From NCBI GenBank assembly GCA_002989075.1, contig PSQN01000003.1:1864340-1928339 (forward strand): a stretch of DNA of 64,000 nucleotides, given 5' to 3'. A program made the translations under genes and the position numbers. Positions 24,039 to 36,400 of this stretch are shown piece after piece. The notes under the pieces are model-generated. The model was not told the DNA's origin. It saw nothing but the letters and a program-made list of their open reading frames with translations, and did not search any database. The stretch is from Arthonia radiata. Lineage: Eukaryota; Ascomycota; Arthoniomycetes; Arthoniales; Arthoniaceae. The first letter of the stretch is position 1. Each line of letters opens with the position of its first letter.

Positions 24039-27000
24039 CTTATTGTATTAAACTAGTTTTAATCTAGAGTTTAGTTGGCTCTACATTTAATCTAAACCAA
24101 ATTTAAATTAGAGTTTTAAATTTAAGAAATATTAAAGTACTAGAAGTAGTTTAATTTTCTATTCACTTAAGTATTCTACTTTAAATAAGAACTATATAAA
24201 CTAGAACTTTAGATTTTACTTTTTTTATCTAATTAAACTTATAATAACTACCTCTTTAGTATTTTTGAACATAGATTTTAAAAATTTAGTATAGTAGCTA
24301 CTAAAGAAATTCTGAATTTAGATTTTAATCTTTTAATAATAGAATTATCTTAGTTTATATATAGATACAATTTATTAAATTATATATAAATTATATAGTA
24401 GCTAAAGTAATATAACTACTTATTAAAATACTAGTAATAGTAGATCTAATCTAAATGTTAGAGTCTAGTAGTTTTAATTCTAGCTATAAATCTGATTTAA
24501 ACTTTAAATATATTATAAGATTTTTTTTTTTAGAAATTATAATTTTGATTATAGAATAGAAACTACTTTAATAAATTAGCTCTATAGATAATTTAAACTA
24601 GATTAAACTAAACTAGATTAATTTAGATTAATTTAGATTACTAAATCTAATCTAGTATATTACTAATAAGTATCTAAATACTAAATTAAGTAGTAATTTA
24701 TAAATTAATATATTACTAGAAAGATAGAAGACTTCTATCTTAGTTAACTCTTAAACTCTATCTATAAGGATATTAGCTCTACTGTATAGATATCTAACTA
24801 TATATTAAATAAAGATAACTACTATTATCAATTAGTACTTTAGGTAGATAAAAATTTATTTAAAGAGCTAAATATTTTTAGAAATATTAACTTTTAGCTT
24901 ATTTATTTATATATTATATAAATAAATAAATGAATAACTATAAAATTATAGTTTTATTTAGTCTTACTTAATAGTTTAAATAGTATAAATAATACATATA
25001 GATCTTATATTATTATTTCTAAGCTTAAGCTTAAGTATTAGATATTGTATTTATACGTTAATTTATAATTTAAAAAGTTATTTCTAACTTAGAATTACTA
25101 AGCTTAATTTTTAATTTAAATTACTAATTTAGACTACTAATTTAGGTTACTAATCTAAATTCTTTATTTAAAATTTAATATATATATATCTACTATTCCT
25201 CCTACTTAAAGTATTATAGTATCTAATATTAATCTACTATATTATCTAGTATATTACTACTACTATATCTAGTTATTTACTACTATATCTAGTAATTTAC
25301 TAATATGTTCTAAAATAATTCTACTAGTTTTAGCTTTTCTTTACTAGCTTATAAATTAAGATTCTTTATATTTTAGAGAAATTCTCTTAAAAAGATACTA
25401 TAGCCCTCTCCTCTAACCTTAGAAGTAACTAGAATACTTAAATTTTAGTATCTAGTATTTAAAACTAGTACTAATAAGCCTTATTTAAAAACCTATATAC
25501 TAGCTTAGTATAAAATTAGTACTAGAAATTTATTAAAATATTATAAAATATTACTATTCTAATTATCTTTAAAAGAAAGAGAAAAAAGGTAAAAACAATA
25601 GAAGATACTAGAACTAAGTCTTTGAAAGATTTAGAAGGCAAGTTTATATCTAGCATTAATCTTAATATAAAATATATACTAATTAATATATATTAGAAAC
25701 CTCTAATACTAGTAATTTTACTAGTAGTAGAGTAAATACTAGTATTACTAGAAAAAGACTTATAAAAAACTTATTTTTAACCTAATTTTATATAAAATGT
25801 ATATTAAAAAGCCTTAGCTATAGAGAATATATTATCTAATTTATAATTAACTCTCTTTAAGAGTACTAAATAGTAACTCTTTTATAGAATTACTAGCTTC
25901 AGTAAAGCTATAAGTTAAAATCTATTTATTAATTTATTTTATTCTAGTTTTCTTGTAATCTACTAGTAGTACTAGACTCTATAGTATATTTTATTATTTT
26001 ATTATCTTACTAGTTAGTTTGAATAAACTAACTATTATGGAAGATTACTAATTATTAGTTTTTATATTATTTAAAATAATTTAAAATAAATTTATATATA
26101 GCCACTATAAGAATCTAATTTAACTAAAACTAGAAAAAAATAAAACTAAAAATAGCCTATAAAGTCTAACTTTAGATATCTAGACTTTTAGTAATTTTAT
26201 TAACTATCTAGAAATTACCTACTACTATATATTATATTAATAGTAAATTTACTATTGAAAATACTATTTTAGGCCTAATTCTACTAAAATAGATATATAA
26301 AGATATTTTTTTTACAGTATACTTCCTAAAATACTAAAAGACTTTAAAATATAGTCCTCTATATTTAGATAAGCTAGTATACTTATAAAATATACTTATA
26401 AAAATATAAAGTTGACTAAAATCTAGTATTACTAGAAATAATATTAGAAATATAAATAAATCTATAAGCCTTTATTAAAAGTCTAGCTATCTAAAAGATA
26501 GTAATACTTAACTAGTCAATATAAGATACTTAGTATATATTAAAACTTAGTATTTTAGCCTTTTTATAAAGAGCTAGGTATGAAATTTAATATATATAAG
26601 TTACTAGAAACTTAACTAGATATAAAAGATATACTAGAAATAATTATACTACTATAATAAACTAAACTAGTATAAATTTAGAAGCTATTCTTACTACTAA
26701 TTATAAGCTACTACTAGCTAAAGTTAAAAAATCAATTAATAGAAATTAATCTAGTCTATCTTGTAGCTAAAATAAGACTAAAAAGAATATACTAAAAATC
26801 TAGATATAAGTAAATTCATCTTATATTTAGATAAAAAAACTAGATAAATTTAACTACTAAGATACTAATATTCTTTATTAGTTTATAACCCTACTATATT
26901 AGTACTATTATATTGTATATTCTAGCTAATATTATAAGGATACTTAAAATATTTAAAATAGTAATAATAAAGCTATAAGGTAGTAGCTATTCTATCTTAT

Positions 27001-27806
27001 ATTATAGTCTACTATACTATATTATAATTAAGACTACTAGAATATCCTAAAAATAGTAATAGTAACCTTATTATTGGAATAGTATTGAAATCTAGTCTAA
27101 AAAGCTAATAAAATATTAAAATATTGGTTTAAAAAAAGTTAAACTACTATTCATAATAATACTAGATTATAGATCCAAAAAAATAATATTTAGATATTTA
27201 AACTATGAGTTACTAGATATATCCAATTTAGATATAGAAGCTGATTAAGTATTTAATAGAAAAGAATTTCTAATTTAATCTAGTAATTATATTATTAGAT
27301 CTAATAGAACAGTAGATACTACTATTATTACCAAATCTAATTTTAATAATAATAATAGCAATAATAATAATAAATATAGTAATAGAGAGGGTTGTAACAA
27401 TATTAAATATATTAATTATTTTTAAAGCCTCAAAATAGTAAAATATAAGTTTATCTTATATAATATGAATATATAATTTAAACTAATTCTTTGAAATACT
27501 AGTAACTAAACTAGACTAAATAATCTATTTTAGCCTACTTAGTATTGTTATATCTAGCTATACTAGCTATTTTAGCTTCTATTAAATTTAAATTCTATTA
27601 AGACTTAGATATAGTTACTAAAAAGAGAAAATAACTAGCTAAGAATAGTATAAATATTTAAAACTAGGCTTCTTATTTAAATAGGGATAACAATATTAAA
27701 AGTCTAGCTAAAAAAACTAAAAATGCTAAAAAAGAATAAAAAGAATAGTTTAATCTAATTATAATAGCTCTAGGCTAATTAATAATCTACCTACTACTCT
27801 AATTAG

Positions 27807-27814
27807 TCTAGTTC
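27807..27814. repeat. 8-bp target duplication of hAT B/Z (left)
   Basis: tctagttc directly before the terminal repeat at 27815. The identical octamer follows the other terminal repeat at 41068-41075. The host sequence reads continuously across the pair (ctaattag before, taattaga after), as in the sister copy near 28460. Confidence 0.85.
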
Positions 27815-28599
27815 TAGTATGTTAAATTGGTTCTACTAATCTAGATGAATCTAGATCGATCCAGTTCAGTTTAGCTTAGATTATATATAGGGCTAATCCG
27901 TCGTTTTAATTCTGGTGATTAAGATTAATCTAGATTATAATTTCTAAAAATAGAATAATTTTATGTTATATTTAGATACTATAGTAAACTTTATACTAGT
28001 ACTAAAAGTTCTAGAGCTTAATATTCAGAACTTATATACTAGATTATACATTAAGATTTAAATTCAAGCTTTATTTAAGTATCTTACATTTATTCTAGTA
28101 TTCTAAGCTTAGGTAATATATACTAATTAATTATAATTAGAAAAAAGTCAAGTTTATTTAGATAATTTAGATTATCTAGCTAATTCTAGCTATATTATCT
28201 AGCAGAACAAGATTAACTTAGTTTATCTATAGAAGATTAAATTTAGTATTTATTAGTAGTATCTTCTATAGTATCTAAAACTAGACTAGTAGATCTTGAT
28301 CTAGTTTTATTAGATCTATTTGAATATCTAGTATTAGTAGCTGAGTTATTTTTACTACTACTGTTGTTTAGATTAGAACTAGAAACTAATATAGTTAATT
28401 AATCTTCTAAAGTTTATTCTTCTAGATCTTCTTCTAGATTATCCTCATAATTAAAACTAGGCTTAACTAGGCTAGTAGGTAGATTATTAATTAGCTTAGA
28501 GCTATAATAATTAAATTAAGCTATTCTTTTTACTTTCTTTTTAGTAGTTTTAGTCTTTTTAGCTAGATTTTTAGTATTATTATTCTTTTCTAAATAAGA

Positions 28600-28790
28600 A
28601 GCCTAGTGTTTTAAATATAGTATAATACTTATACTATCCTTAGCTAGTCAAGCTCTTTTTTTAGTAACTATATCTAAGCTCTAAGAAAACTTAGATTCTA
28701 TAGGAGCTAAAGTAGCTAATATAGCTAGATATATTAATACTAAGTAGGCTAAAATAGGATATTTAATTTTATTTAGTTGCTAGTATTCTA
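28600..28790 (-). pseudogene. hAT transposase C-terminal dimerisation domain remnant (copy B/Z)
   Basis: This is the best-preserved hAT signature in the window. Reading on the - strand from 28785, a Trp/Gln-Gln-Leu opening leads to a tyrosine-proline and Leu-Ala rich helix. A Pro-Ile-Glu-Ser-Lys-Phe-Ser segment follows, then VTKKRA and a Leu-rich end. Family knowledge: this domain lets hAT transposases dimerise and follows the pattern YP-LA...SxxER-FS. Matching remnants occur in copy C/X (27480-27720, + strand) and copy D (23180-23420, - strand). Confidence 0.7.
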
Positions 28791-31266
28791 GAGGATTGGT
28801 CTATATTATAATTAGATTAGATCTAGAATCTAGATTAAATTATATTAACTTACTAATTTTAGTATCTTAGAGCTTCAAAAAAAATTAATATATTTAATAT
28901 TATTATTATTATTCTCTTTGTTGCTATATATATTATCGGTGCTGCTAATATTATCTAGATTAGATCTAGTAATACTAATAGTATCTACTATTCTATTACA
29001 TCTAATAATATAATTACTAGATCTAACTAAAAAGTCCTTATGCTAGATAAGTAATTAGATCTTATATCTAGATTAGATATAGGTATCTAGTAACTTGTAT
29101 ATTATATTTAGTAATAAACTTATTTTTAAATATTTTAATCTTATTATCTTTATAATCTAGATACCTAAATATATTTAATTTACGTCTAGAATCTAGTATT
29201 ATTATAAATAGTAGTTTATCTTTTTTTAAATTAATATTTCAATATTTTATTTGCTTTTTTAGACTAGAATCTAATACTATTTTAATAATAAGATTATTGT
29301 TATTATTTTTAGTATCTTCTAGCTCTTTTTAAAATATAATATAGTATAGTAGACCATAGTATAAGATAAAATAGCTACTATATTATAGGTTTATTACTAC
29401 TTTTTTAAAAATATTTTAAGTATTGCTACTATACTAGCTAGAATATGAAATTTTATAGTACTAATATAGTAAGGTAATAAGCTGATATTCTTAGTAGTTA
29501 GATTTCTTATAGAGCTTTATAAATTAATAAAGAATATTAGTATCTTAATAGTCAAATTGTATCTAGTTTTATTATTTAAATATAAGATAGACTTACTTAT
29601 ATCTAGATTTTTAGCTTATTTTTTTTAGTCTTGTTTTAGTTATAGACTATAGTAAGTTTTATTAATTGATTTTTAGATTTTGGCTAGTAGTAGCTTATAA
29701 TTAGTAGTAGGAGTATCCTTTAAACTTATATTAGTTTAGTTTATAATAGTAGTATAATTATTTTTACTATACTTATTAAATCTAGTTAAGTTTCTAGTGA
29801 CTTATATATATAAAACTCTATAGCTAGCTCTTACAAAAAAGCTTAAACTATTAAGTTTATAATATACTAAGTATCCAATGTTAACTAGTTAAATATTACT
29901 ATCTTCTAAATAGCTAGACTCTTAATAAAGTCTTATAAGTTTATTTATATTTTTAGTATTGTCTCTAGTAATACTAGATCTTAGTTAGTTATATCTTCTT
30001 ATATTTATAAAATATAGATATACTAGCTTACTTAGATATAGAAGACTCTATTTTAAAGTCTTTTAGCATTTTTATTGGTATACTATAAAGATAAATATCT
30101 TTATATATCTGTTCTAGTAGTACTAGGCCTAAACTAGTATTTTTAATAGTAAAAGTACTACTAATATAGTATATAGTAGTTCCTAGATAATTAATAAAAT
30201 TACTAGAGGTCTAGGTATCTAAAGTTAGACTAAATAGGCTATTTTTAGCCTTGTATTGTTCTAGTTCTAGTCAAACTAGAATCTAATAGTAGTTATAAAT
30301 CAATTTTAACTTCTTTTAAATAATATAAGGGCTAATAATTAGTAATCTTCTATATTAGTTAATTTATAATGTAATAAAATATACTATAGGGCTTAGTACT
30401 ACTAGTAGATTACTAGAAAACTAGAATAAAAATGAATAGACAAATAAATGAATAGAGTCTGACTTATAGCTTTACTAGAGCTAGTAATTCTATAAAAGAA
30501 TTACTATTTAATATCCTTAAAGAGAGATTATTTTTAATTATAAATTAAATAATACCCTCTCTATAGCAAGCCTCTATATTAGAGGCTTTTTAATATCTAT
30601 TTTTTACCGAGCTAGGTTAAAAGAATAAGTCTCTTATAGGTCTCCTACGAGTAGTACTAGTAGTTACTCTACTACTAGTAAAATTACTAGTATTAGAGTT
30701 TTTCAATAAATATTAATTAGTATGTTATTTATATTAGAGTTAATACTAGATATAAACTTACCTTTTAGATCTTCTAATACTTTAGCTCTAGTATCTTCTA
30801 TTATTTTTATATCCTTTTCTTCTTCATTTTAGAGTAATTAGAATAGTATTATTTTAAATATTTTATTAAATTTCTAGTATTAGTTTTATACTAAGCTAGC
30901 GTATAGGTTTTTAGATAAGGCTTATTAGTACTAGTTTTAGATAATAAATACTAAATTTTAACTATTCTAGATACTTCTAAAGTTGTAGAAGGAGGCTATA
31001 GTATCTTTTTAAAATAATTTTTCTAAAATATGAAGGATTTAGTTTTGGAACCTAGTAGGATAAAGCTAGAGCTAGTAAAATTGTCTTAAGATATAGTAGT
31101 AAATAACTAGATAGGTGTAGTAGTAGTAATATAATAGATAATATAGTAGACTAATATTAGATACTAAAATATTTTAATAGAAAGGATAGTAGATATATAT
31201 ATCATAAATTTTAGATTAATAATTTAGATTAGTAATCTAGGTTAGCAATTAAGCTTAGTAAAGTAG

Positions 31267-31385
31267 ATTAGAAATTAAGATTAGTAATTCTAGAACAGAA
31301 ATTAAGATTAGTAATTCTAGATTAGAAATTAAGATTAGTAAGTCTTAATTAGAAATTAAGCTTAGTAGTTCTAGTTTAGAAATAG
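31267..31385. repeat. Minisatellite, 27 bp x 4.4, within hAT B/Z
   Basis: Units start at 31267, 31294, 31321 and 31348, with a partial unit at 31375; the period is exactly 27 bp. Each unit contains gaaattaag followed by ttagtaa or a close variant and a ctag-like end. Copy C/X has only a different, short array of about 15-bp units in the matching place (about 25100-25165), so the array expanded after the copies separated. Confidence 0.85.
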
Positions 31386-31789
31386 CTTTTTAAATCATAA
31401 ATAAAATTATTAATATAATATCTAATACTTAAGCTTAATTCTAGAAATAATAGTATAAAATCTATATACTTTATTTATACTATCTAAACTACTAAGTAAG
31501 ACTAAATAAAACTATACTTCTATATATGTCTATATAGATTATAAATAAATAAGCTAAAAGCCAATAGTTTTAATAGTATTTAGCTCTTTAAATAAATTCT
31601 TATCTATCTAGCAATATATTAATATTATAAATTACTAGTAGTTAATTAAGTATCTAGATAAATATTAGTGAAATAGATATAATCTAAATATAGGCTAAAT
31701 AATATCTACTTTCTAGATAAATCTAAGATACTAGTACCTTATAAAATTCAAGGATTTAATTTTTAAGTTTAATAGAATAGTAAAAATTA

Positions 31790-32099
31790 GTTACTAGACT
31801 AGTAGCTCTAGCCTCTTTAAGTATAGTAATTAAAGGATACTTAGCTATAAGAGTAGAATATATACTAGCGTAGTTAAATATTAATAATAAAGCTATAAGT
31901 AATTTAAAAATTGTTAGTAAAAAACTAGATAATAACTTTAAAGATAGATAATTTAACTTAGATAGAGATATTACTAGATTACTGGTAGTCTAGTAGCTAG
32001 TTTAATAGTAGGCTAGATAGTAAGATATGCCTAGATACCAATAAAGCAAATAATTTAATTTTAGAAGAGGGAAGAGAGGCCTAATATAACTAAAATCTG
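31790..32099 (+). pseudogene. Coding-like stretch on + strand in right part of hAT B/Z, unidentified
   Basis: One + strand frame here has protein-like composition (for example RDITRLL at about 31957-31980, then a Gln/Arg-rich run). Its interruptions fall where RIP would convert Gln codons. It stops at the target duplication of the Gypsy insertion at 32100. It is opposite in orientation to the transposase. I do not recognise the product; it could be a second transposon gene, a captured host fragment, or another nested element. Confidence 0.35.
32095..32099. repeat. 5-bp target duplication of Gypsy G1 (left)
   Basis: atctg, identical to 39467-39471 on the far side of the element. Confidence 0.9.
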
Positions 32100-32573
32100 T
32101 GTAACGCCGGTCGCTGGGAGGACCGAACTAAGGCTCACTTACCTTGTGTGCTTGTCGACCTTAGTAGTAAGTATCTCGTATGCTAGAGACTAAAAGACAG
32201 GAGAGGCGAGATAGATTACTAAAGGTAAGAGGAGCTTAACTAAAGTAGATAGAAGGTAAAGTACGTTACTTAAATATAGTTAAGAAACTTATATTTAAAT
32301 ATTAAGTTAATAGACTAAAGTCTATCTTAAGGTCGGCTATTAGTCTAGCTATATAGTCTAAGGTATAAAAGAGGTTCTTTGGGGCCGCTGTAGCCGCTAG
32401 TATTCTTGTAGGTAACCGCGGCTTTCTAGCCCAACGTATTTACTTTAGCCGCTGTCGGCAAAAGAGGTCTTATCGGCTAAAGGTACGCTAGTGCCTGTTA
32501 GCGTCTTAGCGAGTAGTAGGTATTAATGCTTAGGAGTTTGCTTAGCTGTCCCGAGCTTAGTATTCGTAATACA
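32100..32573 (-). repeat. 3' LTR of Gypsy G1 (474 bp)
   Basis: Starts tgtaacgccggtcgct and ends cgtaataca on the + strand. Partner of 38995-39466; differences between the two are mainly transitions. Subtype 2, unlike the LTR at 3192-3641. Confidence 0.9.
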
Positions 32574-32739
32574 ATTCCTCTTCTTCTAGTTAAGTTGTTT
32601 CTAACTAACCTTTACTCTTTACTCTCTTTAATACTGTATAAGTACAACTTACCGCAGTCTCTTAGATTTATAAGTCGTTATACTTAAAATTACTATATTA
32701 CTGTTTAGTACTAATTAAAAATAGGTCGGTATCTTCTTA

Positions 32740-33400
32740 ATTAAAACTTATAGCGATAAAATACTTTCTTGCTCTTATTGCGCTTATCTAGGCTAGCGTT
32801 GTTTTTTAATATTTAGTCGGTATATATATACAGGCTGTACTTATATAAAGAAGCTCTATAACGTTTGTCCCTCGCTAGCTGATAGTTAGTTTTTTTTCTA
32901 CTTACTTCCTATTCTTTTGCTAACGCGCCCGTTAACTAATTTTATTTGCTTTTAATATCTTTAAATATCTAATGCTCTTTAACGCGCTAAGAAGCGTCGT
33001 ACCGAGAAGAAGCAGTCAAAAAAAGAAGCGGAGGGAAAAGCTCGGGTTGCTTTAGAAGAGTAGCTTCGTAAAAAACAAAAAGTCTCGCAGCTAAAGAAGA
33101 AGATAAACGTATTATAAGCGTCTATCTTAGATAAATTAAATTGTAATAAGCTATTAGAGTAGAAAGAGTTGTCTGCTGCTATATTAGGTAGCGATGTGCT
33201 AAATACGCTTAGCGAGCTGTCTATAGATTTCTATAAAGATCTGTTTTCTAAATTAGGTAGTAGACCTATAATATAGTAAGCTAGCTCGTTTATAGATAAC
33301 CTAAGTATCGGTAAGACGCACTAGATAGTAAATTAGAGTATTAGTACTGCTACGACTAATTAATATTTTAGTTCTAATATCGTTAAATAGTATCTTTATA
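32740..33400 (+). pseudogene. Antisense reading frame inside Gypsy G1, downstream of pol (copy 2)
   Basis: It reads opposite to gag-pol. A Cys-rich module is at about 32770-32870 (CxxC at 32770-32781 followed by further Cys residues). A strongly basic/acidic helical stretch follows at about 32990-33125 (for example KKEAEGKARVALEE). A shared tail lies at about 33160-33400 (with LSELSIDFYKDLF). The same modules occur in the same order and orientation in the copy at 2450-3015. Two independent copies keeping a coding-like antisense frame argue for a real gene of the family. Function is unknown; the Cys pattern suggests metal or nucleic-acid binding and the helix suggests a coiled coil, both inference. 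It is broken in several places. Confidence 0.5.
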
Positions 33401-36400
33401 GTTAGTTAGGTTTTATTCTAGTTTCTATTGGTTTTTGTATTTAGAGTATTCTTTTTATTTTATAAGATACTGTCGTTTGCCTCGGTATTGTTTATAGGCT
33501 CGAATCGTTTTAACCTTATACTCGGGTTCTCAGTTGTTAAAAGGGATCTCTAAGTTAAGTCGTTCTACTTCTTAAGAGTAGGCTAGTTTTAACAGCGCTA
33601 TATAGAATACTAGATGTATTTTTATTGTCTTTGAGAGTTTAAGTTTAAATATTACAGATTCCTATTGCTATAAGATTTTAAACGGTCTCGTCTTAGTATA
33701 GTCAAGTTTCTTGCTTAGTTTGGTAATTTTTATATTTCTTATAAGTAAATAAGCTCTTCCTCCCTCTTTTATGCTTGTGTTTAGAATAATTCTCGACTTA
33801 TTATACTGTTTCCTTGTATATTTGTTAATAAACTCGCTATCAGACTTTAACTGCCGGTACAGAGTTTTTATACTAGTCGCTATTCGTATAGCCGTTTTAT
33901 TTTTAGTAGTGTTTTGTAGTTGCCTGCTCTAAAGAGGGTAATAGCTATATAAGGTATAAAACAGAGTTATTTTGGTTGTATCGTTCTTCGTATCGTTATA
34001 TGCGGCTTACACTACTAGTAGTAATTATATTTAGTCGTTTTGCTGGTAGTTAATATATACTCGGAGATACTATTTTAGTGTTTAATTTGTTTGTTCTGTC
34101 TGTCTGTCTGTTTATAGATAAAATAACGTTAATATTTTCTATTTGGTACCCAGTTGTTGTATTAAAGATATCTAAAATTGTAAGACAAATTTTTAATCTC
34201 TGTCAAAGATAATTCTTTGTAGTTAACTATAGTTAGCTAGGATAATCTAAAGAAATGTGTATACTAATTATTCTAAATTACTAGCTTTCTTGTAAGATAC
34301 AAAGTATACGTATTTTATTAGTTTATTGTATATAACTAGGATAGCGTTATAAGCTACTTTTATAAGTAGATTCTTAAAGATTAGTAACTTAGTAATAAAG
34401 TCTAGTAAGACTGTATACTATAGTCTCTTAGGTATCTCTAGTAGTTGTAGTTTACTATATAGTAAATACTTTGGATGCTTAGTTCTTGCGTATACGTCGT
34501 ATTCTTAAATATAGTTTTCGACGTAATATTAGATTCTCGGAATGTAGTAGATTCTTATAATCTTTTCTATAGTATTATTAATGCCTTTATGTTCTTTTAT
34601 TGGGTTATCGTAGAAGTTATTAATAACGCGTCGGATTAGATTTCTTAGAACGTAGATCTTACCTTAAAATTTATAATAGTCTTTATTGTTCTTAATTAGT
34701 CTTAGATATCGTTTCTCGTTTTTCTAATAGGTCTTAGAGTCGTTTAGGATATCTAAGATTCGGTTGTCTAGTTCAATAACAAACTCAATTATTATAGCTA
34801 ATTAATTGTATCTAATCTCGTTATTGTGTTCTTAGAATATTGCGTGCTCGACGTATTCTTTGTTATTAAGGTAATTAAAGCGTCGCCTTAGAGCGTTGGC
34901 TCTATTGTTCTTAAAACCCTTTTTGTAGATAATAATAAAGTTGTATAGAGCTATAGTTTTTAACTATCTAACTTGTCTGTAATTAAGTTTCTTTGTTGTT
35001 ATAATGTAAGTTAGATTCTTATAGTCTATATATACTATAATTGTATAGTTTGCTCTTTTTAGGTAAGCTTGCTAAGTCTCGAATACTGCTATAATAGCTA
35101 AAAGCTCTTTATTGTAAATATTGTAGTTCTATTTTATAGATAATGTTTTTTTTGAGTAGAAAGCTACTGGTTTAAGCTTTCTTTCTTTATTATTTTAACT
35201 TATATATACTCTAATAGTATAGTTTAACGCGTTTATTTCTATAATAATTAGTAAGTTAGAGTTAAATATTGCTAGTACAGGCTCGATCTTAAAAGCTTTC
35301 TTAAGCTCTTTAAATACTAATTATTCTTTTTACGTCTAGAAAAATTCTATCGATTGTTTTGTTTATTAAGACAGCGGTACTGTAATTCGGCTAAAGTTAA
35401 ATATCTATTGCCTATAGTAGTTAGCAAAACTAAGAAACTGTTGCAATTATTTTATATTCTTTAGTATAAGTTAGGTTAAAACGGATTAGATCTTCGAATT
35501 TTCTATTTAAAGACTGTACTCGGTAATTATAAATCTAAGAAATTTAATAAATTGTTAATAAAATTAGGTTTTCTCGATGTCGATCTATAAATTGGTACGC
35601 GCTAATCTTTCTAATACCTTTTTAATATGTTTCTTATATTCTTTTAGTATACGGCTGTATACTAGAATATTGTCTAAATAAGTAGTTATAAATATATCTA
35701 GATAATCGCTAAGTGTGTTATTAATTAGTTTCTAAAATAATGCTAGTACGTTTATTAGCCTAAAGAATATAACGCAATACTTAAAAAGTCTGTGTTTAGT
35801 ATAGAAGGCCGTTTTCTATTCTTTGTCTTCTCTTATACAAATTAAGTTGTAAGCTCTTTGTAAGTTAAACTTTATAAACTATTGTACGTCGTATAATTAG
35901 TCTGTTATTTTGTTAATGCGTAGTAAAGGGTATCAGTTTTTAATAGTTACCCTATTTAATTGTCTATAGTCTACGTAAAGTTGTAGTTTGCTATTCTTCT
36001 TTGGTATAAAGAGTATTAGGTATCCGACCGGTAATATTAACTTTCGAATAAGTTCTTTCTTAAGGTTTTTATTGAGATAGTTGCGGAGCGCTTAATTTTC
36101 TGCTTTTAATAGAGAGTATATTAAACCGAATGTTAGCGTTTTACCTTCTTATAAAGGTATTGTATGATCCTACGGTTTATATTCTAGGAGAGCTGAGTTT
36201 GGCTCAGCTTCCTTAAATAAATGTTAGAATTAATTGTATTTCTCGGGTATCTTAGTAATTAACTAAGTATCTGTCGTCGTATAGAATCGTTAGCGTGTAG
36301 TTGTCTCTTATTTATACTTGTATATAGTTAGCTATAGATAAGATACTACGTTAGACTTCTCTTATAAAATATTTAAGTGTCGGAGTATAGTAGTGCTAAC

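Noticed and set aside
24563-24600. Alternative left end of hAT C/X
   Set aside because: It vaguely resembles the terminal repeat, but the sequence at 24039 aligns far better with the matching end of copy B/Z and has the octamer partner at 41958.
31267-31385. CRISPR-like spaced repeats
   Set aside because: The 27-bp units abut with no spacers, and the context is a eukaryotic transposon; it is a minisatellite.
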